Part shown: piece by piece, positions 54,861 to 62,448 of the stretch
Layout: each line of letters begins with the position of its first letter
Position numbering within the stretch: the stretch's first letter is position 1
Assembly (NCBI GenBank): GCA_963706425.1
Contig: CAVPMN010000020.1
Span: 1,674,001 to 1,738,000 of the forward strand
Source: CAVPMN01 sp963706425
GTDB lineage: Bacteria; Actinomycetota; Acidimicrobiia; Acidimicrobiales; Acidimicrobilacustridaceae
Direction: 5' to 3'
DNA length: 64,000 bases
Notes under the pieces: model-generated
Databases searched by the model: none
What the model was told of the DNA's origin: nothing
Seen by the model: only the letters and a program-made list of their open reading frames with translations
Translations under genes and position numbers: made by a program

Positions 54861-56037
54861 ATGCAGCCACGTATGGTCCACTGGAGACTTCGGGTCGCGG
54901 TCGGCCTGGTCGCCGCCTCGGTGCTCGTGGGCGCCATCGGGCTGCCGGGTGTGGCGGGCGCCGACGAGCTCACCGACAAGCGGGCCGAGGCACAGCGGGT
55001 CTCCGCCCAACTGGCTCATCTCGAGGCGCGGACGCACGAGCTGAGCGACGAGGCCGAGCTGGCGAAGGGTGAGCTGGTCGAAGTCGAGCGGGCCGTCGCC
55101 GAGGCCGAGCAGCGAGCCGCCGACGCCCGCGCCCAGGTCGACCAGCGTCAGGCCGAGCTGCGCAGCTTCGCCGTCGAGGCCTACGTCGGCGGCGGGGATG
55201 GCGACGGCTTCGACGCGCTGCTCACCAGCAGCACCGCCGACGCCCCGAAGGTGAAGGGCTACCTCGACGTCACCACCGGCAACCGCCAGGACCTGGTCGA
55301 TCAGCTGCGGGTCACCCGACGCAAAGCCGACGACCAGAGCGAGGAACTGACCGCCGCCAGGGCCGAGCTCCAGGCTCGCCACGCCGGCGTGGAGGCGATG
55401 CTCGACGACACGGCCAGCGGCAGTCGCGGAGCAGGCGGCCATCAAGTCGCGCCTCGACGGTGAGGTCCGCGAGCTCGTCGCTGAGGAGCAGGCCCGTCAG
55501 GCTGCGGCCGCCGAACTGGCTGCGGCCGAGCAGGCTCGCCAGCAGGCTGCCGAGGCCGCCGTGGAGCGGCCGCGAGTGGCCGGGCCGTCGTGCCGGTGCC
55601 CACGGCACCCGCGCCGCCGCGACTCACCGCACCGGCACCGGTCACCAACGTCGGCCCACCGCCGGCCGTCAGCCCGGGCGCTGCGGGCGCGGTCGAGGCG
55701 GCCATGAGCCGCATCGGCTCGCCCTACGTGTGGGCCGCAGGTGGGCCCAACTCGTTCGACTGCTCCGGGCTCACCATGTGGGCCTGGGCCCAGGCGGGCC
55801 GCAGCCTCCCCCACTACACGGGCAGCCAGTGGGCCATGAGCCGACCGGTCTCGGTGGGCGACGCCCAGCCCGGCGACCTGGTGTTCTTCTGGGGCAAGGG
55901 CGACGGCGATCCCAGCCACGTCGGCCTCTACATCGGCGGCGGCTCGATGGTGCACGCACCGCGGCGCCGGCCGCTCGGTGCGCGTCGAGAGCATCCACTA
56001 CTGGTCCGGTGCGCGCTTGGCCATCGGCCGCATCTGA
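54861..56037 (+). CDS. Secreted NlpC/P60 peptidoglycan endopeptidase with a coiled-coil N-terminus (frameshifts)
   Basis: About 390 residues over three frames. A signal peptide (about residues 1-34) is followed by a long coiled coil (KRAEAQRVSAQLAHLEARTHELSDEAELAKGELVEVE and onward), an Ala/Gln-rich linker and a C-terminal NlpC/P60 domain. The domain's catalytic Cys is in SFDCSGLTMWAW and its His in DPSHVGLYIG. Shifts occur near 55425, 55575 and 55970; the last frame ends SIHYWSGARLAIGRI at 56037. The layout matches RipA-type D,L-endopeptidases, which cleave peptide stems during cell separation. Confidence 0.83.
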
Positions 56038-56683
56038 CGTCGGTCCCCTGCGTCGACCACCACTCCCCGCGGAGATCTCGGTTCCCGATGGCGCCGACGC
56101 GTTGGTCGTGCTGCTGCACGGCTACGGCGACGCCCCCGACCGGCTGCCGGCGGCGCTGGCCCCCTCCCTGCCGGCTCGGGTCGGGCTGATCGTGCCGTCG
56201 GGCCCGGTGCAGACCGATGACGGTCCGGCCTGGTTCGCGACCGACGCGGCGGGGGGCGCACCGCGGCTGTCCGACACGCTCGATGCGCTCGTCGAGTTGA
56301 TCGAGCCGTCCGCCCGCACCGCGTCGCTCGACGATCGGGCGGTGACGGTCGTCGGCTATTCCCAAGGCGCGGCCGTCGCCCTCGCCTTGGCCTGCCGGGC
56401 GACCAGCGGTTGGCGACCGGCCACCACCATCGCCATCGCGCCGTGGCTCACCGACGAGCCCGACATCACCTGGGACTTCGCCGCCGCCGCCGACCACGGG
56501 AGCCGGGTGCTGCTGGTCCAGGGCGACGACGACGAGGTCGTGCCGGCCACCCAGGCGCGCAGCGCCAAACGGGTGCTCGAACGCCACGGGGTGTCGGTTT
56601 CGCTCATCGAGCACCCAGGCGGCCACGCGCTCGACGAGGTGCCCGTCGACCCGATCCTCGAATGGTGGCAGGCGCCACACTGA
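56009..56683 (+). CDS. Alpha/beta-hydrolase, phospholipase/carboxylesterase type
   Basis: GTG 56009 is the only credible start in frame, overlapping the previous gene by 29 bp and giving 224 residues. The oxyanion segment LVVLLHGYGDAPD, the nucleophile elbow GYSQGAA, an acid in VQGDDDEVVP and a terminal EHPGGHALD provide a complete Ser-Asp-His triad. Members hydrolyse acyl esters or lysophospholipids. The substrate is unknown. It runs in the same direction as the Sco gene, which starts 50 bp later. Confidence 0.8.
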   Translation: MRAWPSAASDVGPLRRPPLPAEISVPDGADALVVLLHGYGDAPDRLPAALAPSLPARVGLIVPSGPVQTDDGPAWFATDAAGGAPRLSDTLDALVELIEPSARTASLDDRAVTVVGYSQGAAVALALACRATSGWRPATTIAIAPWLTDEPDITWDFAAAADHGSRVLLVQGDDDEVVPATQARSAKRVLERHGVSVSLIEHPGGHALDEVPVDPILEWWQAPH

Positions 56684-56733
56684 CCGGGCCCGATGGGCGC
56701 AGACGAGGGCTCGTGGGTGACAATGGTCGGGCC

Positions 56734-57486
56734 GTGACCACCACGATCGACCCCGAGCCGGCTCCCCAGGCACCGCCGCCCGCGCCTCCGTCACTTCCTC
56801 GTTGGACGTTGGTGGCGTTCGCGCTCGGCGGGCTGGCCTTCCTCGCCATCGCCATCGGGGCGCTGATGTGGACGTCGTCCGGCGACGACGACGTCTCGTC
56901 CTCTGCGTGGCACGGCACGGTGCTGCCCGACCCCGCCCGCGAGCGACCCTCGTTCACCCTGGTCGACACCGAGGGCGAGCCCTACGACTTCACGTCGCAG
57001 ACGACGGGCAAGCTCACGCTGGTGTTCTTCGGCTACACCAACTGCCCCGACGTGTGCCCGGTGCACATGGCCACCATCGCGCAGGCGCTCGAACGGGTCG
57101 ACGTGCCGGTCGACGTCGTCTTCGTGACCACCGATCCGGCACGCGACACCGGCGAGCGCATCCGGTCGTGGCTCGGCTCGTTCGATCCCGAGTTCGTCGG
57201 ACTCACCGGCTCGCTCACCGACATCGAAGCCGCCCAGGCGGCGATGGGTGCAGCGGTCGCCATCGCCGAGGCTCCCGACGACGACGGTGACTACCTGGTG
57301 GGCCACACGAGCGGTGTGTTCGTGATCACCCCCGACGACAAGGTGCGGCTCGTCTACCCGTTCGGCACCCGCCAAGAGGACTGGGTCGACGACCTGCCGC
57401 GTATCGCCGCCAACGACGACTGGCAGGCCAGTGCAGTTGAGGCCGGCGGGGACGGCCGAACCGACGATGCAGAGGGCGCGTCGTGA
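56734..57486 (+). CDS. SCO1/SenC copper chaperone for cytochrome c oxidase
   Basis: 250 residues from GTG 56734. One N-terminal helix (about residues 22-45) anchors a thioredoxin-like domain facing outward. The copper motif is CPDVCPVH (CxxxC, near residue 112) and the third ligand His lies in VGHTSGVFVI. FFGYTNCPDVCP, FVTTDPARDT and LGSFDPEFVGLTGS are family markers. It delivers copper to the CuA centre of the terminal oxidase. It overlaps ctaG by 4 bp. The oxidase structural genes are not in the window. Confidence 0.92.
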   Translation: MTTTIDPEPAPQAPPPAPPSLPRWTLVAFALGGLAFLAIAIGALMWTSSGDDDVSSSAWHGTVLPDPARERPSFTLVDTEGEPYDFTSQTTGKLTLVFFGYTNCPDVCPVHMATIAQALERVDVPVDVVFVTTDPARDTGERIRSWLGSFDPEFVGLTGSLTDIEAAQAAMGAAVAIAEAPDDDGDYLVGHTSGVFVITPDDKVRLVYPFGTRQEDWVDDLPRIAANDDWQASAVEAGGDGRTDDAEGAS

Positions 57487-58343
57487 GCTGGTGGTGCAGT
57501 GCCACCCGCGAGCCCTGGTCGTGGGGCTTTCGCGCCTATCCCGGCATCTGGCTCGCCATGGGCGTGCTCATCGGCGCCTACGCATGGGCCTGGCACCGCT
57601 ATCACCGCGGCGGCCTCGACGTCAGCGCAGGCGATCGGCGCAAGCGCATCTGGTTCGCGCTCGGTGTCGTGGTGCTCTGGCTGGCGACCGACTGGCCGCT
57701 CGGCGTGCTCGGCGCGGGCTACCTCGCCACCGCCCACATGCTCCAGTACATGCTCTACACGTTGGTGGCCGCGCCGCTCATCATGCTCGGCACGCCGGCC
57801 TGGATGGCCCGATCGATCGTCGACAAGCTCCACCTCGACGGGGTGCTGCGCGTGCTCGCCAAGCCGGTCGTCGCCGGGGTGGGCTACAACCTCGTGCTCA
57901 TCGCCACCCATGCGCCGTTCACCGTCGACACGTTCCGCACCAGCGAGTTCGGCTCGATGGCGCTCGACGTGGTGTGGCTGCTGTCGGGCTTGCTGCTCTG
58001 GCTGCCGCTGATCAGCCCGCTGCCAGAGCTGCGTCACCCGTCGCCCGCGGTGCGCTGCGTCTACCTGTTCCTCGCCGCCGGCGCCATCGCCATGGTGCCT
58101 GGAGGCATGCTCACCTTCGCCGACTTCCCGCTCTATCGCACCTATGAGCTGGCGCCCCGCTTCTACGGCATCGCCGCCAGCGACGATCAGCAGACCGCGG
58201 GCATCCTGATGAAGATCGGGAACATCCCGATCATCTGGACGGTGATGTTCGTGATCTTCGTGCGCTGGGCCGCCGAATCCGCCGACTCGAACCGCAAGGC
58301 GCCGGCCCCGACCACCGACCGGCCCGCTCCGCGCTCGGCGTGA
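57483..58343 (+). CDS. ctaG: Cytochrome c oxidase assembly factor, CtaG/caa3 type
   Basis: 286 residues with seven predicted helices. The pattern GAGYLATAHMLQYMLYTLVAAPLIMLGTPAWM, THAPFTVDTF, WLLSGLLLWLPLISPLPE and MVPGGMLTFADFPLYRTYE is the caa3-type CtaG family, involved in copper insertion into the CuB site. GTG 57483 overlaps the sco stop (GTGA), and its own stop overlaps the next gene in the same way, so three proteins are translationally coupled. Confidence 0.9.
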   Translation: MSWWCSATREPWSWGFRAYPGIWLAMGVLIGAYAWAWHRYHRGGLDVSAGDRRKRIWFALGVVVLWLATDWPLGVLGAGYLATAHMLQYMLYTLVAAPLIMLGTPAWMARSIVDKLHLDGVLRVLAKPVVAGVGYNLVLIATHAPFTVDTFRTSEFGSMALDVVWLLSGLLLWLPLISPLPELRHPSPAVRCVYLFLAAGAIAMVPGGMLTFADFPLYRTYELAPRFYGIAASDDQQTAGILMKIGNIPIIWTVMFVIFVRWAAESADSNRKAPAPTTDRPAPRSA

Positions 58344-59168
58344 AGCGGGTCGCCGGCGCGCTCCTGGTGACGCTGGTCGCGACGGCCGGAGGGTGCAGCG
58401 ACGGTGAGTCGCCCGAGCCGACCGCCGTCGTGGTGAGCACCGACATCGTCGGCTCGCTCGTTGCCAGCCGTGGCCGGACCGTCGGCCGACGTCACCGTGC
58501 TGGTTGACGACACCGATCCGCGCACGTATCGACCGGACCAGGCTGCGTTCGATCGGATCGACGAGGCCGACGTCGTCATCGTGGTCGGAGGCGGTTACGA
58601 GGCGGGCATGGCCGACGCGCTCACGGCCGCTCGCCGCGACGGGGCGGTCGTGGTCGAGTTGCTCGACGAGCTGGGCCCCGTGCCCTACGGCAGCAGCCCC
58701 GCCTATGCCGATAGAGAGGGGGGAGGGGTCGGAACCGTCCCCACCGGCGACGGGGCGCCGGCCCTCGGCGATCCCGACCCGGCCTTCTGGCTCGATGCCG
58801 ACCGGGCCCTGCAGGCCGGGCGGGACATCGCCCGGGTGCTCGACGAGCGGGCGCCCGAGTTGGCCACGGTGACCGCAGTCGGCCTGGCGAGGCTCGAGGA
58901 AGACCTGATGGCGGCCGACGAGGAGGCCCAGGCTGCGCTGCTCCCGCTGCCCGACGATCGCCGCCTGCTCGTCACCGCCGACCCCCACCTGGGCTACTTC
59001 GCCGAACGCTACGGATTGCGGCTCACCGCTCCCGGGCCCGACCGGCCCGCCACCGAGGTGGTGGTCTTCACCGATGCGCTCGGCCCCGACGGGTCGGGTG
59101 CGGAAACGGTCGCCGGCATGGTGGCCACCAACGCCCGAAACATCTCGGCCTCGTTGTCGGCGCCCTGA
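58340..59168 (+). CDS. Metal-binding-protein-like lipoprotein lacking the usual ligands (one frameshift)
   Basis: About 275 residues after removing one surplus base near 58462; GTG 58340. A lipobox ends TAGGC. The fold is that of the ZnuA/cluster A-I substrate-binding proteins (VVVSTDIVGSLV, DEADVVIVVGGGYEAGM, LLVTADPHLGYFAERYGL). The first-ligand motif DPHxY reads DPRTY, the second (PHxWLDP) reads PAFWLDA, and the His before GYFA is replaced by Asp. So the zinc/manganese site is not conserved. It has no adjacent permease and is coupled to sco and ctaG, which suggests a role in copper or oxidase assembly rather than uptake; this is inference. Confidence 0.7.
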
Positions 59169-59186
59169 ACCGCTACAACTGGAGCC

Positions 59187-59994
59187 ATGCCCGCCAGCGT
59201 GCGCACGAGGTCACCGCGCCGGTCGCGGCTGCTGCTCGTGCTGGCGCTGTTCGTCTCGGCGGTGGTCGCCGGAGCGATCGTCAGCCGTCCGGAGCCGGCG
59301 CCCGGCGACCACGCGGTGGGCGGACGGCTCGGCGCCGCCATCGGGGCGTCGGGCCAGCCCGAGCCCACGGTCGTCACCGAGCCCGCCAGGCCACCCCTCC
59401 CGATTCCCGAGGCGCTGCCCGAGAACCCCTACGCCCCCACTCCCGCGGTGGTGGTGGGCACCATCGAGATCCCGAAGCTCGGCCTGATCGAAGACATCCA
59501 GCACGGCGTCACGCTCACCGCCATCAACCGGGGGCCCGGTTGGTGGCCGGGCACGGCCGAGCCGGGCGGGTGGGGCAACTCGGTGATCGCCGGCCATCGC
59601 ACCACCTACTCCAAGCCGTTCGCCCGCCTCAACGAGCTCGAGCCGGGCGACCAGGTCGTCATCACCACCGACGACGGCCGCTTCGTCTACGAGGTGCGCG
59701 GGGTCATCACCGTGCCCGGCGACTGGATCGACATCGCCGCGCAGACCGAGGCCCACACCGCCACGCTGTTCGCCTGCCATCCGCCGGGCTCGGCGAGAGA
59801 GCGCATCGTCGCCAAGCTCAAGCTGCTCGACGACCAGGGCGTGCCGGTCGACGACGAGGCCGACCTGCCCGCCATGGACGCCGAAGCGCAACGCACCGAG
59901 CACACCCTCATCGTGCGGCCGGCCACCGACATCGTCATCGGTCGGGTCGGGATCGGGATCGGGCGCCGACCCGTTCGCCCTCGTCGACGACTGA
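59187..59994 (+). CDS. Class E-like sortase (one frameshift at the C-terminus)
   Basis: About 268 residues. One N-terminal helix (about residues 16-33) leads to a Pro-rich linker and the sortase barrel: IPKLGLIEDIQHGVT, the catalytic His in SVIAGHRTTYSKPFARLNEL, the catalytic Cys in TATLFACHPPGSARERIVAKL, and Arg downstream. A surplus base near 59945 shifts the last codons; the corrected tail reads GSGSGSGADPFALVDD. Class E sortases attach secreted proteins to peptidoglycan in high-GC actinobacteria. No protein with a recognisable sorting signal is encoded in the window. Confidence 0.83.
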
Positions 59995-60025
59995 CGGCGA
60001 AGCTCGGCGCGACCCGACCTGCCGA

Positions 60026-60878
60026 TCAGAGCTCGCCGCGTTCGAAGAAGCGGGGCCAGTTGCTCTGCGACTCGCTGCCGTCGGCGACGAGTGGCCGCCC
60101 CGTTGACGAAGCGAGCCGCCGGCGAGCAGAGGAAGAGGATGATCCCGGCCATCTCCTCGGCGGTGCCCATGCGGCGCATCGGGCCGATCTCGTCGACCTT
60201 GGCCGCCCACGCGTCCTCGTCGTAGCCGAGCTGACCCACCTCGTTCTCGTGCATGCCCTCGGTGGCGATGGTGCCCGGCGCCAGCGCGTTGATGGTGACG
60301 CCGTGATAGCCGAGATAGGGAGCCATCGTGCGCGTCATGTTCACCACCCCGGCGCGGGCCGCACCGGAGTGCACGAACCACGGTGAGCCGCGGTCGAACG
60401 AGAAGATGTGCACCACGTTGACGATCGATCCGGAGCCGGCGGCGGTCATCGGCACCATGAACCGGCTCACCATGTTCCAGGTGCCGTTCAGGTTCAGGTC
60501 GACCACCGAGCGCCAGCCGTTGTCGGAGATCTGGGACGGCAGGGCGGGGAACTGCCCACCCGCGTTGTTGACCAGGAAGTCGACCCGGCCGAACTCGTCG
60601 TAGGCCCGGTCGCGGAGGCGGTCGACGTCGTCGGGCTCGCGGATGTTGGTGGGCTGGGCCAGGCACCGACGCCCGAGTGCGCCGATCTCGGCGGCCGTCG
60701 GCGCGAGGTGGGCTTCGTCGCGGCTGGCGATGACGACGTCGGCGCCGTAGCGGGCGAACGCGAGGGCGGCGGTGCGGCCGAGCCCGGTGCCGCCACCGGT
60801 CACCAACGCGACCTTCCCGGCGAACAGATCGGGGGCGAAGATGTCGAGCGGGCCCGGCCCGCTGGTTTGATCGGTCAT
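60026..60878 (-). CDS. Short-chain dehydrogenase/reductase (one frameshift near the end)
   Basis: About 283 residues. The NAD(P) motif is VALVTGGGTGLGRTAALAFARYG, with NNAG at FLVNNAGGQF. The catalytic Ser region is VHIFSFDRGSPWFVHSGAARAG, where the canonical YxxxK is replaced by HSGAARAG, so the active site is unusual and closer to 2,4-dienoyl-CoA reductase-type members. A surplus base near 60096 shifts the C-terminus, whose corrected end is VADGSESQSNWPRFFERGEL at 60026. The substrate is unknown, probably an acyl-CoA or a hydrophobic alcohol. Start ATG 60878. Confidence 0.82.
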
Positions 60879-60954
60879 CGGAGCGGCAGCCTACGTCCCA
60901 TCCCCGTTCTGGCTGGCCAGTCGGTTCGACGGTACTGCGCGAGAGTTGCGGCCG

Positions 60955-62448
60955 ATGACGTGGAACGGGCGGGCCCTGATCGGGTTGAGGTGTGTCGGCG
61001 CCGGCCTGCTCGTCGCCGCGTCGGTGCCGCCGTGGGGATGGTGGCCGCTGGCCTTCGTCGGCCTGGCGATGTGGGAGCGGCTGCTGGCCGGTCAGGCGCC
61101 GGCCGCTCGGTTCCGCCGCTCGTGGCTGGTCGCGGCCGCGTGGCTCTTCCCCGCCATGTTGTGGATGTGGGACCTGACCAAGCCGGGTTACCTCATCGCG
61201 GGCGCCACCTACGCCGCCTACTTCGGGGTGGCCGCACTGGCGGTGCCACCCGAGCACCCGGCACGCCGCATCGCCTTCCCGGCCGCCATCGTGCTGGCCG
61301 AGATCTGCCGGTGGACCTTCCCCTTCGGAGGCGTGCCCCTGGCCTCGCTCGCCATCGGCCAGGCCGACGCGCCCCTCGCCCAGGCGGCCCGCATCGGCAC
61401 CGCCATCGCCGTCTCGGGGCTGGTGGCGGTGGGCGGCGTCGCCCTGTCGGCCGCCTGGGATCGTCGCTGGGCAGCCGCGGGGGTGGCCGCTGCGCTCGTG
61501 GTCGGGTGCGCCACCGTCGGCTGGCTGGCCCCCGACGGAAGCGGGCGGGTCGACCCGACGGGCGAGGACAGCATCACCTACGCCATCGTGCAGGGCGGCG
61601 GGCCGCAGGGCACCCGGGCCGCCGACACCGACGAGCGCGAGGTGTTCGAGCGTCACCTCGCCGCCAGCGAGGAGATCGTGCCCCCGGTCGACTTGGTGCT
61701 GTGGCCCGAGAACGTGGTGAGCGTCGAGGGCGATCTGGCCGACTCACGCGAGGGCGAGGAGCTCTCCGAGTTGGCCCGCCGGCTCGACACCACCATCGTG
61801 GCCGGGGTCACCGAAGGGGCGGGGCCCGACCGCTTCTACAACGCATCGATCGTGGTGCTGCCCGACGGCACCATCGGCGAGCGCTACGACAAGGTGCGCC
61901 GGGTGCCGTTCGGTGAGTACGTGCCCCTGCGCAGCCTGCTCGAGGCGGTGGCGGGCGACGCCGGCTTCTCGAGCCGCGACGCCATCGAGGGCGACGGCCC
62001 GGCGGTCGTCCGCACCCCTGCGGGTCCGTTCGCCGTGGTGATCTCGTGGGAGGTCTTCTTCACCAACCGGGCGCGAGACGGTGTGCTGGCCGGCGGCGAG
62101 GCCCTGCTCAACCCCACCAACGGGTCGTCCTACTGGCTCACCCAGGTGCAGACCCAGCAGGTGGCGTCGTCGCGCTTGCGCGCCATCGAGACCGGTCGCT
62201 GGCTGCTGCAGGCCGCGCCCACCGGGTTCAGCGGTGTGATCGACCCCGACGGCGCGCTGCTCGTGCGCTCCGACATCAGCGAACGCTGGGTGCACCAGGG
62301 CGAGATCGAGCTGCGCACCGGCGACACGATCGCTGCAGTGGCCGGTCCGACGCCTGTGGTGGTGTTGGCCGTCGCCGTGCTCATCGGGGCGCAGGTGCTC
62401 CAGCGGCGACGACGGTCAGAGCGCGACCTCGCGCGTGAGGGCGAGTGA
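60955..62448 (+). CDS. lnt: Apolipoprotein N-acyltransferase homologue with Ser in place of the catalytic Cys
   Basis: I use ATG 60955 (497 residues); TTG 60946 is an in-frame alternative. Six hydrophobic helices fill residues 5-190, then a nitrilase-type domain begins (YAIVQGGGPQGT). The Glu and Lys of the triad are visible in LVLWPENVVS and YDKVRRVPFGEYVPL. At the nucleophile position, normally CYE or CFE, the sequence is VVISWEVFF (codon TCG). The rest, LLNPTNGSSYWLTQVQTQQVASSRLRAIETGRW, is well conserved. It would acylate lipoprotein N-termini, if active. Several lipoproteins are encoded in the window. Confidence 0.82.
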   Translation: MTWNGRALIGLRCVGAGLLVAASVPPWGWWPLAFVGLAMWERLLAGQAPAARFRRSWLVAAAWLFPAMLWMWDLTKPGYLIAGATYAAYFGVAALAVPPEHPARRIAFPAAIVLAEICRWTFPFGGVPLASLAIGQADAPLAQAARIGTAIAVSGLVAVGGVALSAAWDRRWAAAGVAAALVVGCATVGWLAPDGSGRVDPTGEDSITYAIVQGGGPQGTRAADTDEREVFERHLAASEEIVPPVDLVLWPENVVSVEGDLADSREGEELSELARRLDTTIVAGVTEGAGPDRFYNASIVVLPDGTIGERYDKVRRVPFGEYVPLRSLLEAVAGDAGFSSRDAIEGDGPAVVRTPAGPFAVVISWEVFFTNRARDGVLAGGEALLNPTNGSSYWLTQVQTQQVASSRLRAIETGRWLLQAAPTGFSGVIDPDGALLVRSDISERWVHQGEIELRTGDTIAAVAGPTPVVVLAVAVLIGAQVLQRRRRSERDLAREGE

